Shown in pieces: positions 47,274 to 57,097 of a stretch of 64,000 bases of DNA (within the stretch, counting starts at the first letter, position 1; the number at the start of each line of letters is the position of its first letter). The notes under the pieces were generated by a model. The model did not search any database. It saw only the letters and a program-made list of their open reading frames with translations, and was not told where the DNA came from. The DNA comes from Proteles cristata cristata (Eukaryota; Chordata; Mammalia; Carnivora; Hyaenidae), in contig JAESUZ010000756.1 of NCBI GenBank assembly GCA_017311185.1, positions 1 to 64,000 on the forward strand, written 5' to 3'. The position numbers and the translations under genes were made by a program.

Positions 47274-49009
47274 TTAATTTTAAGGGGCTTTGGGGGGAGT
47301 GGGGAAGAGACTTGTTTACACCAAATAAGAAACGTCAGTTTTTTAAGCTAAACATAAACTTTACATAATGGATCCAGATTTTAACTTTGTAATAGCTTGT
47401 CAGCAGTTGGCCTACTTAATCAAATTAATGTGCCCATGAACCTAAAATACATGGCTTGGAGTTTGAAATAAAAATTTTATACCAAAGGAAAAAGGGGATC
47501 TTTGAAACCCATTTTTTTTTTCCAAACAGAAGCATGTATAGTGAGAAATTGTAGCAAAGAGAGAGGGGATGGGTAGATAAAGAGATTTCTCTTCAGTTAC
47601 ATATAACCCAAACTAGAAATAAAATAGTTTGGAGAATTTTCTCTCATAATGGCTCTTTTAAAGAATTTTAAATAAAAAAAAAATTTTCTTGCCTGTTGCT
47701 AGTTAGAAACCTTGTCAAATTAATTTATTCCGAGAATGTATGACCTAAGTACCATATTACCACAGTAAGAGACATTAGAATTTCAAACAACTTATTACTG
47801 GAATGGAGATCTATAATGTTAATAGGATTATGCATGCCCCCCCCTTTTTTTTAAGACTAAAGTGTTCCTAAGTCAAATGACTTAAAGCTGGGGAATATCG
47901 AGAACATTTTCTAAATACCAAAAAGGAAAAATGGGTGCAATTATGCACACCTCCCGAGATTAAATTTATCCCCTTCAAGTTTGATTATTTCACTCCCTGA
48001 AAACCTGAATGACTCTTCTCCAATTCCTTAGAAAGATATAATTATCAAAACCCATATAAGAAGAGATTTTTTTTTTCCAAGTAAAGGTAATTACTCCCAG
48101 AAACTTCCGGTTTTCTTTCATTCAGATTTGATTAAAAATTTTATTTCTAAAGGCAACACAGCCATCTAGTGGACAGATTTCTACAGCTGATTATTTTACT
48201 TTTGAGAGGTTTAAGTTTGTGAAAGAAAACCAAAGCCAAATAAAATAGCTGTTTCATGACACATGATTGTATTTCCCATGTGTCATATGATTATTAGATA
48301 TGATTATAAAAAGTATGGGGGATATTAATGGGGCAGTGGTGGTTTTTTTTAGACAAGTGTTGTATAACGTTTCCAGATACACATTTCCAACCACCATTGC
48401 CATCCCCACATACTCATTCAAAACCAAGTTGTTATACGAAAATGTATACATGAAGGTGATAAGGTTGAAGTCAAGGGTTTGACTCCAACTAGGTTTTTAT
48501 ATGTGAGAAATTATAGGTGGCATATGGTTGCTGCCCCCCTCCTGGTGCCATTTTTTTCTTCTGTTTCTTGTCTTTCCCAAGCAATGCATCACTGCTCTCC
48601 TTTTCACACTCCCTTCTCAAAGTTACTCTGCCAGTGTGAGCAAGTCGTACCCTCCAGGAGGCTCTTTGCAATAGCAACACATGGTCCACAGTCATGAGTG
48701 GAATCTTCTCTTCTCTTCCTCGTCCAGGCTATGCTGTGAAAATGCTCTGTAACAACTCCTTCCTGGGAATCTCAAACTCCAGGCTTCCTGCCGGTATCTA
48801 CCATACAGTAGCCCTCTGGGCAATAACCCCTACAGCCTGATATCCGGGAACAGTGCTTATAGAGGACACATGTGAACTCAATCAACTGGTTTGTGATAAG
48901 GGTTTTCCCTTTTCCAAACACGGGCAGAGCAGTCGATCTTTGTAAATAACTAAAAAGGTAAAAAATACCCACAATTAAGTCTTTTATATAAAGAGAAGTG
49001 GCATTGAAT
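47274..49009. other. Intronic unique sequence
   Basis: AT-rich, with runs of T and A. Nothing recognised. Confidence 0.5.
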
Positions 49010-49215
49010 AGTGAAGATGGACATGAGACCAGAAGTCAAAAGACGTGAGTGCAACGCCAGCCCTGATATGGTTTACTTGTGGGAATGGTGTAAATCAACC
49101 CTGGGTACTGTTTGCTCTTAAATAAAATGGGAATGATTAATAACCAGTCCCCTGCTTACCTTACAGGACTGTTGTGAGGAAGAAGTAGTAAGGTAAAGTA
49201 TGAGGAAGTGTTTTA
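49010..49215 (+). repeat. MIR remnant
   Basis: ACCAGAAGTCAAAAGACGTG, TAAATAAAATGGGAATGATT and TTACAGGACTGTTGTGAGG follow the MIR order. Confidence 0.75.
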
Positions 49216-49479
49216 TAATAATGGCAAAGTATAAGGCTTTATTTCCTCACAAGTTGAAATTAAAAGCTCTTTGGTAAACTTGGATGTGTCATTTTAATAT
49301 GCACCTAATTTGCCCTTCCATTTCATTAAGCATGTTTGATAATTTGCCTTTTTGTCTCAAGTTTTTAGTCTTTGCTTTACAACCTTGTATGGTGGGGGTT
49401 TTAACATTATCCCCATTACGACTGAAGGACAGTAAAGCATGGAAAACCAAACTCCTCATAAAGGAGGCATATTCTACAT
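49216..49479. other. Intronic unique sequence
   Basis: Nothing recognised. Confidence 0.5.
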
Positions 49480-49965
49480 TTGGAGAGCACCTCCTTGGCT
49501 GCCTGGCCCATTTCATAAGCACACGTCACTGCCTGCTTCTGATGTACCGCTCCCCAGGAACCCTGCCCAAAACCTCTGATCTGCCCATTTTAGCCTATAT
49601 TTATATCATGACTTTTTACAACTCTCAGCCTCTCAGGTGTGACACTCCCCCTCTGCTTGGATTTCCCTTTGTCCAGATCTCCATCTGAAACACCTGCTCT
49701 TTCTTCCGCTCAGTCTAATCATTACCTCTTCTGCAAAGCCTCTCTCAGTTCTCTGTTGCAAGAGTGTAGCTACTGTAACTACCTAAGAATGGTGGATGAA
49801 TACCACTCTTTTAGCTCTCATGCTTATTTACCTGTCAGAGCTTTTCAGTTTTGGAGACCCTGTCTTATTCATCTTGAATTTCCAACCCAGGCAACATTAC
49901 AGGGACCAGGTGTCTCATACATATGTAGAAGTCGTTGTTGATTCCCAAATAAAGCTGTAGTATTA
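49480..49965 (+). repeat. L2 3' region
   Basis: CATTACCTCTTCTGCAAAGC, then TCTCATGCTTATTTACCTGT, then ACCCTGTCTTATTCATCTTG match the L2 order. The 134- and 100-codon open frames across it are therefore not host genes. Confidence 0.65.
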
Positions 49966-50609
49966 TTTTACCATGGTATTTTTACTAAGCAGAAAAATGA
50001 TACATTTAAAGAATAACCTACCAATTCTTTTTCAGAGCCTGAAGGATGTTGTTTCCATTTTGCACTGGAAAATGTGAGGTAGAAGCTGTTAAATAAAAAA
50101 GAAAACGGATTTAATGTGAGAATATTAAAATATTGAGTAGTATCTGCAGTTCGCAATTACAATGGAATTTTCTTGAGCCTTGATGTCATAGTGAATCAAA
50201 TTCAAGCATCATATTGATTCCTCAGTTGAGTTTTTATGTAAATATATGTGGTTTTGTGATCAGCCGCTATCCTGGAGTTACCATGGATACTGCAAAGTTT
50301 TCATTTATTTGCAACCATTTCAAGGGCTCTCCCTAAGAACCAATTGTTTTTTTTTTTTACAAAAGTAGACTGTCTTCCAAAATAGGCTCTACACATATCT
50401 GTGAATCAGTAGGGAGGCTCTATAATGGGCAGCTGGTAATGTTTTCTGTCCCACACTAGCCCAACTCCCCTGTAAACAAACAAAAATACCCACACACAAA
50501 GGAGGTATATACATCCTTATTTTCTGAAATATACCAAATGTATTTCTTGCATCTCAAAAATCACCATTCTAGAAAACTTCTAATGGGATTTTAAATGCTC
50601 ATTTCAGTT
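49966..50609. other. Intronic unique sequence
   Basis: Nothing recognised. Confidence 0.5.
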
Positions 50610-50790
50610 GGGAGCCTGGGTGGCTCAGTCAGTTAAGTGTCCGACTTCTGCTCAGGTCATGGTCTTGCAGCTCATGACTTCCAGCCCTGCACTGGGCTCT
50701 GTGCTGATGGCTCAGAGCCTGGAGCCTGCTTCAGATTCTGTGTCTCCCTCTTTCTCTCTGAAAAATAAACAAACACTAAAAAGTTTTTTT
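50610..50790 (+). mobile_element. Felid SINE, sense, short tail
   Basis: Starts GGGAGCCTGGGTGGCTCAG. The pyrimidine part is shortened and it ends AAAAATAAACAAACACTAAA. Confidence 0.92.
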
Positions 50791-52669
50791 TAATTCAATG
50801 CTAATTTTAGTATACTTAGCCTAGATTATTAGCACTATATCCTATATAATACTTAAACTTTGTTCAAGACTCCCACAGTGAGCACTGTACATGCATTCTA
50901 TTATCTTTAAAAGGCTTTAGTTGTTTAAAAAGCAGAAATGTTAGTTAGGAATTTAACAAACATTGTAAAAGTGAAAAAAAACATGTCTCCACCTGACCCC
51001 TCAGAACAGTTAAACTTGATTTACTTTTAGAGCTTTCCTTAAGCACATGTACTATGTATATGTTGACCTAGAGCAAATATTTCCTATCCTTTATTACCTT
51101 AAAAAAAACACTCTACCATATTACTTAGAGCAAGATCAAGTGAGAGTCAGGACAGACGTTAGATATTCCTAAAACAGATGGTGAACAGTTTAGTACCAAC
51201 GCCTTTATCATTTTATCCATTTCTCTTCATCATAAAGTGGCATTATCAGTAGTTCTTGATAATTGGGACTTTGAAGCCAACATTTTAAGAATGGTTGTAA
51301 AGGAAAGTCAATTAAAGGGACACTTAACAATTGCTAAATGTCAATTTCTTTCTACAGAGCAATGTTGTATCCAATATTACAGCAAGAAACAGTGCAAACG
51401 GTGAACAGTGAAGCACTTATTGAATATCTATTATAAGCAGTTTTAGTACAAATGTGTGTCCATATTTTACCATCTGCAGAAATGAAAGATATAAACAACC
51501 CAATATTTCACGATGATCACTCTAATATGGTGGCATTTGGGATGTTTGTAAATATCACAGAAACAGATAGAAGAGCCAGAATTCATGTTCAGAAACTTGT
51601 GAGTCATGCTTGCAGATTCCAGATTTGTTACTCTTACAGCAAAGAGACCATGGAGAACAATTTCTTTTTCTAAGATGTTGTGTAAAGTATAGCTGCATTT
51701 GTGTGACACTCTGTGGACACTGTGGAAATGTAACAAATTCTCAGGCAGTTTATTATTTAATCAGTGAAAGCATGCTCATTCTCTGGTCTGTTTAAGGTGT
51801 GTGCATGCACACACATATAAGCTCAGTAAAGCTTGGCAGAATGAGTATTAATCTCCTGTTTAAATATGGTCTTTTTAGAATTTACAAGAATCTTGCATAT
51901 TTTATATATTGGGCATCCTGAATTTCCCCTGGGAAATTTCACAGGATATTGTCAATAGCGTATTCCTGTCTCCTCCCACCCGCTTTCCCTTAATTACTGG
52001 AAACATGTCAAATTCCATAGAAGCACTCCTCCTCAAAGATGCTTTGAAAAGTCAATGGAACTCCTCTCAAACACATCCCTGACCTACGCGTGTTACTACA
52101 TCAAGGGCTGAGGGTTCTAGGCCACCCCAGGATGCAGACATATTCACGGAACCCACAGGCAGAGACCTGAACGACTGTGGCGCTCTCTCTGGGAATCCTA
52201 CCTCATTGAAGTGGGTGCCCTACCCTGAAGGCTTTGAGGGTTCTAACCCTGGAATTACTGCCTTCCTGCAGAGTGCTGGTCAGTTCGCTGGGTGTTTAAG
52301 TAGCAATCAGCTCTAGTTCCTGCTTCCCAGAATCCTTTGCAATTCCTACTGCATTCTCTTTTCTCCAGGTAGTCCGCTTTCCCAAATAGATGTTCCCATC
52401 TAGTCTTTTTCAGTTGTAGGTTGGCCCTTCTGCCACAGATCCTCCCCTTTGCAACATTCTATCCTTACCCTTGCCTCGTCAGAATGTATGAATTAGTGAG
52501 ACAGTGTTTCCACTTTGGTTACCAAACTTTCCAGATGAAGAGTAAGGATTTGTTGTAGTCTTCCTCCCACTAACCCCCTTCTTTCCACCACAGCCATATT
52601 TAGGGCCCCTTCTTTGTATTCACACAAGTAGTATATTGCCTCAGTGCCTATCAGAGAGCATTTATTTTT
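50791..52669. other. Intronic unique sequence
   Basis: AT-rich up to about 51950, then GC-richer. No recognised repeat or coding feature. Confidence 0.5.
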
Positions 52670-52904
52670 AGTTTCGTAAAATGTTTATTTATTTTTGAGA
52701 GAGTGAGCGAGGACAAGTGGGGGAGGAGTAGAGAGAGGGAGACAGAATCCGAAGCAGGCTTCAGACTCTGAGCTGTCAGCACAGAGCCCAGTACAGGGCT
52801 TGAACTCACGAACCACAAAATCATGACCTGAGCCAAAATCGGGCACTTAATCATGACCTGAGTCGGAGTCCGATGCTTAACTGACCGAGCCACTCAGTCA
52901 CCTC
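52670..52904 (-). mobile_element. Felid SINE, antisense, with internal 30-bp duplication
   Basis: The B-box side of the head is duplicated: 52821-52850 and 52851-52880 both start TCATGACCTGAG and end CTTAA. The head end is diverged (GAGCCACTCAGTCACC). Confidence 0.92.
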
Positions 52905-52914
52905 AAGCATAGTT

Positions 52915-53110
52915 TTTAATAAGTACTCAATAAAGACTATGGAGTTGTGTGTGGAAATTGGATTCAAATTCCAACCATACAACATATTTAGTGTCTGACG
53001 TTGGGGCCAACCTCGTAGACAGCTCTGTGGCTCACTTTGCTCATCTATAAAATGGGGATGGTAAAACTAAAGAGAAAAGGACAGTGCCTGGCACATAATA
53101 GATGCTGGGA
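52915..53110 (+). repeat. MIR remnant
   Basis: GGAAATTGGATTCAAATTCC, then CATCTATAAAATGGGGATGG, then AGTGCCTGGCACATAATAGA match MIR. Confidence 0.85.
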
Positions 53111-53786
53111 AATACTAACCATTACACCTTGTAAAATAAATGTAGGAAGAAATGAGAGACATGTTATCTGAACTTTTACTCTCTGATGGGCTCCCATGAA
53201 GCTTCTTGGGTTCTAGACAAGAGGGGTCAGTTTGTGAATTCAGTAGCTTGACTTTCTGAGGACACGGAGTCATCTCAACCATCCTGTCTCTTAGTATCAC
53301 CCATAACCTCCCTGGTTATGTCCAGCCTACACCAAGAACTTTGAGTGTTCCTTCTACCCTATAGTGCTGCTTAGCTGCAGTTTATCTGAATCCTCACGTT
53401 CTCGGGTTCTGTCCTGCAGCCCATGGGATTATCCTAGATCCTGCGCCCCTACAATATTTTCAAATTGACACCCCAGAGACCCAGAGACCCCCTCCCAGCC
53501 CAGTGCTCTCCAACCCAAACCCTCAGACTCCCCTGTCCCTCCCAAGACATTGAAGATTGACGAAATGGGAGGAAAGGGCAAAGACAAAGTCAAATATAAA
53601 TCCAGTAGTTGAAACTTGAGCGGATGGAGGATTCACGGTGTCAGGGACAGAAAACCTGGGAGGCAGAAAATGATGATGTGATTTCAGCAAATTTTGTTTT
53701 AGATTCTGAAACATTTTATCCTTTTATCTATCAGTGGGGGAAATAAATGGAAAACAAACTAGGAACAGAACTAAGCAAAAGTCAAA
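53111..53786. other. Intronic unique sequence
   Basis: Nothing recognised. The block precedes the inverted-repeat cluster. Confidence 0.5.
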
Positions 53787-53887
53787 ATGACGTTACTCCA
53801 AAACAGTAACGTCATGATATATATCAAATATTAAAGCATATAATCGTGTGAGTACCTTAGAGATGTTACGTAATTCAAATTACGTAA
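53787..53887. promoter_or_regulatory. Candidate regulatory cluster: two inverted repeats with bZIP-type cores
   Basis: Inverted repeat A has arms ATGACGTTACT (53787-53797) and AGTAACGTCAT (53805-53815) with a 7-nt spacer. Each arm contains a TGACGT half-CRE. Inverted repeat B has arms TTACGTAATT (53866-53875) and AATTACGTAA (53878-53887) with a 2-nt spacer. Each contains the palindrome TTACGTAA, a core bound by NFIL3/PAR/CEBP-type bZIP proteins. The cluster ends 251 bp before the RGS17 second coding exon. Function is inference; an old DNA transposon is an alternative. Confidence 0.35.
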
Positions 53888-54138
53888 GGATGAAGTCAGA
53901 ATGTAGAACAGTAACCATTTTTAAGATTCTTATTGACTTCATTATTTTATTGTCATTTTCATTCCTTTCGTCAACATAGGCTCACCCATCATTTCAAAAT
54001 GGTGTCGCTCTTGTACTGTATATATTCTCACATTGTTGACAATAAAATTCTTCTGCGAGATACTTTCCTGCCATTTTTTTCTTGTCTTTAAACGATTGGT
54101 TTTCTCTAGACACAATAAAGTGTTATGCTACCTTGCAG
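53888..54138. other. Intron 2 3' end
   Basis: Carries the acceptor region. A TTTTTTCTTGTCTTT stretch ends about 60 bp before the exon, and a cryptic TTTCTCTAG lies closer. Confidence 0.55.
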
Positions 54139-54228
54139 CCTCACTGTTAGGAATGAAGAAAGAGGAGAAAATGCAGGAAGGCCCACACACACCACAAAAA
54201 TGGAGAGCATCCAGGTCCTAGAGGAAAG
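54139..54228 (+). CDS. RGS17: RGS17 second coding exon (residues 40-70, linker)
   Basis: This 90-nt exon completes Cys40 with its first base and encodes the linker between the cysteine string and the RGS domain. The frame reads LTVRNEERGENAGRP from residue 41, then HTTKMESIQVLEE up to residue 69. It ends with AG, the first two bases of codon 70. The acceptor is CTTGCAG|CC and the donor is AAAG|GTGAGT, a strong consensus donor. The acceptor's pyrimidine tract is interrupted by purine-rich sequence (AATAAAGTGTTATG). A second possible acceptor (TTTCTCTAG) lies about 30 bases upstream, so acceptor choice depends on the match to known RGS17 protein, which is exact in frame. An internal Met at residue 61 is a possible alternative start, but nothing here shows it is used. 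Confidence 0.96.
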
Positions 54229-54983
54229 GTGAGTGCAGTTCACCTGGTGATTGTGTCTTGTATTTGTGCACCGTTCACGTCTACTCAGTGTTTAGGTGTG
54301 ATCTCCTGAGTCCTGGTACTCCTCCAAATGGTTTTGTGGAATGAAGACTGTCTCTGCCTGGAAGATGTTGTTTTCTGACGGTCATTGCTCTTCATCAGGT
54401 GTTTCAATTAGCAGTGTTATCAGTGAACATGCTGCCTCAGTTTCTCTCTTTCAAAAAGTAATAATTATTAACGTGAATCAGCCCCCATTGGCCCTAATTC
54501 TTTTCCCTTTTCTGTGAATATTTTTTTTCTAAGCTTTTTCTCTTTAACATGGAAGAGTCTAAAATAGACACACAAAAAAGATCCGAAGTTACCTAAGTTG
54601 GTCAGAAAGGGCACCTAGCTGGTCCCTGGCCCCACTTCCATCAGAACAGACTCTAACCAGGTATTTTCTCCAAATTGAGAATCAACTTTTCATGGCAGTA
54701 TCTACAGGAAAAAATTAAAATGCAAATAGATTCGTTGTATAACTATAGGTGCTCTCTTTCTGCTTCTTAGGAGAAGATTTTAATGTTTTGATGCTTCATA
54801 GTAATTTGAACACCTTTAATTTTTTTTAAGCGAATGATGAAGTTCAGGCATTTTGGAGTAGTAGCAAATCAACCTAAAATACTTGGTCAAAAGTATAAGA
54901 AAAAATATAAAATATAATATAAAATAATATAAGTACTTCTCTGACCAAATTATGTTAGTTTGGGAAATTCTTTTTCTTTTCTT
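54229..54983. other. Intron 3 unique sequence
   Basis: Nothing recognised beyond the donor. Confidence 0.5.
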
Positions 54984-55592
54984 TTTTTAAAGATTTTATT
55001 TAAATTCCAGTTGATTAACATACAGTGTAATATTAATTTCAGGTGTACAATATAGTGATCAACCCAGTGATTATTAACTCAACTCATCATGATTAGTGCA
55101 TTCCTTAATCCCCATCACCTATTTTACCCTTCCCCCACCCACCTCCCCTCTGGTAACCATCAGTTTGTTCTCCATAGTTCAGAGTCTGTGTCTTGGTTTG
55201 CCTCTATCTCTTTTTTCTCCCCTTTGCTTATTTGTTTTGTTTCTTAAATCCCATATTATGAGTTAAATTATATGGTTTTTATCTTTCTCTGACTTATCAC
55301 ATGTAGCATAATATGCTCTAACTCCATCCATGTCATTGCAAATGGCAAGATTTCATTCTTTTTATGGCTGAGTAATATTCCATGTATATGTATACCACAT
55401 CTTCCGTATCCATTCATCAGGCGATGGACAGTTGGGTTGTTTCCATAATTTGCCTATTGTAGATAATCCCGCTATAAACATCGGGGTGCATGTATCCTTG
55501 TGAATTAGTGTTTTTGTATTCTGTGGGTAAATACCTCAGAGTGCAGTTGCTGGATCTTAGTGTAGTTCTATTTTCAACTTTTTGAGGAGGTT
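54984..55592 (-). mobile_element. L1 3' end, antisense, intermediate age
   Basis: AAGATTTTATTTAAATTCCA, GGTGTACAATATAGTGATCA, TCTGGTAACCATCAGTTTGT, CATTGCAAATGGCAAGATTT, GGCTGAGTAATATTCCATGT and GCAGTTGCTGGATCTTAGTG occur in the order of a carnivore L1 3' region read backwards. Confidence 0.9.
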
Positions 55593-56359
55593 AGACAGTT
55601 CTTAAATAAACCAATGGATAGGAAAGCAAGGTCAGGATCAATTTAACCATAAGAAGCTCCAAGCTTCTTCTATTTCTTTGATGTATACCAAAGGAGTAAT
55701 AACTGGTAGTTTCTACATGAACACAGTTACTGAAAACTTGAATATAAATATCTAGAAAGCCCTCAATATCATTATAAATGCCCTATGCTTTTTAACTCTA
55801 ATAACTCCATTCATGGGTAATAATTCATTCATAATATTTAATAGAGTAATTATTAAAGCTTAGGAAAATGTGTGACAGGTGCACACAACATATTCTTACT
55901 TTAGTGACAAAATGGAATAGTAGCTACCAGAGAGGAAAAGCAAAACTGCACCTTATGGCTTTAAAATTACAAGCTACATCAGATGCAAGCAAAAAATTCA
56001 ATTTGCCCTTCAAAGTAACACATAGGCTGTCTTTATCAATTTGTAATATATTGTTAAGATTTGAACATTTCCAGGCTTCATTAGGAATTTATGATGATCA
56101 TGTGCATAGTGTGTATAGCCCCTTGCTATTTGAGTGCTTTGCTCTCTAACATACACAGGGGTACCTAAATGAATTTTTCTTAATACCCAGAAATAACTAG
56201 CCTGGTCCTGGCAGGTAATTGCCAGATCAGGCCGAACTGATTGGCAATGACCACTAGATGGCATCAAGTGAATAGTAATTTCTATCTTTCTTCTCTTCCT
56301 AAGCTCAGCGTTCTTAGGTCAAAGTTGCCTTTAATAATGGCCCAATTCTGTCTTTGCAG
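55593..56359. other. Intron 3 3' part
   Basis: Unique AT-rich sequence ending at the exon acceptor. The 93-codon open frame at 55868-56149 has no known features. Confidence 0.5.
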
Positions 56360-56594
56360 CCAAAACCCCACTTCAGATGAAGTCTTGTCCTGGTCTCAAA
56401 ATTTTGATAAGATGATGAAGGCCCCAGCAGGAAGAAACCTTTTCAGAGAGTTTCTCCGAACAGAGTATAGTGAAGAGAACCTACTTTTCTGGCTTGCCTG
56501 TGAAGACTTAAAGAAAGAGCAGAACAAAAAAGTAATTGAAGAAAAGGCCAGAATGATATATGAAGATTACATTTCTATACTATCACCAAAAGAG
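56360..56594 (+). CDS. RGS17: RGS17 third coding exon (residues 70-148, first half of RGS domain)
   Basis: This 235-nt exon supplies the last base of codon 70 and 78 full codons. It encodes the start of the RGS domain, which in this family runs from about residue 84 to 200. Recognisable parts are NFDKMMKAPAGRNLFREFL (84-102), the hallmark SEENLLFWLACEDLK (107-121) with the Glu109-Asn110 pair that in RGS4-type domains contacts G-alpha switch regions, and IYEDYISILSPKE (136-148). The acceptor is TCTTTGCAG|CC and the donor is AGAG|GTAAAAAT, which is weaker than the donor at 54229. The exon ends in phase 0 after Glu148. The remaining 62 residues of the expected 210, including the Ser that replaces the usual Asn of other RGS families, must come from an exon I cannot find before 64000. 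Confidence 0.97.
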
Positions 56595-56918
56595 GTAAAA
56601 ATCTGGAAAATATGGATGTGGGTTTCCTAAAACCAAGGCTGAACCCGAGGGGACTTCTATCCAAATTGGGTAATGCATGGGGTGTGGACAGGCTCCAAGT
56701 TTTCCCTGAAGAGATAATTCAGATTCCACTCTGAGAATCTACCTAAACATAGGCTTACAGACTAGGTTTTCCCCTCTATGCTTTGATCATTTATCTCTGG
56801 CTGAATCATGTGGGAGGCTACTTGCTTTTCCAGAACTAACATCAGGAAGCCTGTTAAACACAATTTGCTTAGTACAGTGAGCTTATGCTAAAGTGGAAAA
56901 GAAGAATTTACTGTGGGG

Positions 56919-57097
56919 AAGTGTTTCTCAAAGTGTGGTCCCCAGATCTTGTGTATGAGAATGACCTGGAGCATTCGTTTGAAAGGCAGATTCTTGAGGC
57001 CTACCCAGGGCCTCTGAATCCAAATTTTTGGAAATAGGGCCCAGGAATCTCGACTTTCAACACACTTTCCACATACCTACTAGTTTGAAGACTTCTG
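56919..57097 (+). repeat. MER5-type hAT transposon fossil
   Basis: Starts AGTGTTTCTCAAAGTGTGGT with CCCCAGA, continues GAATGACCTGGAGCATTCG, GGCAGATTCTTGAGGCCTAC, and ends in a degenerate inverted terminus TTTGAAGACTTCTG. Confidence 0.85.

Larger units (their letters stand above)
38555..54138 (+). other. RGS17: RGS17 intron 2
   Basis: This 15,584-bp phase-2 intron (GTATGT...TTGCAG) splits the codon for Cys40. It holds SINEs on both strands, several MIR copies, one L2 copy, a GC- and CpG-richer patch at about 44.5-45.05 kb, and the inverted-repeat cluster at 53.79-53.89 kb near its 3' end. Confidence 0.93.
54229..56359 (+). other. RGS17: RGS17 intron 3
   Basis: This 2,131-bp phase-2 intron (GTGAGT...TTTGCAG) splits codon 70. 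Its main content is an antisense L1 3' end at about 54984-55592. Confidence 0.93.

Noticed and set aside
49284..49941. 134- and 100-codon open frames
   Set aside because: They lie largely on an L2 repeat and show no protein similarity I know.
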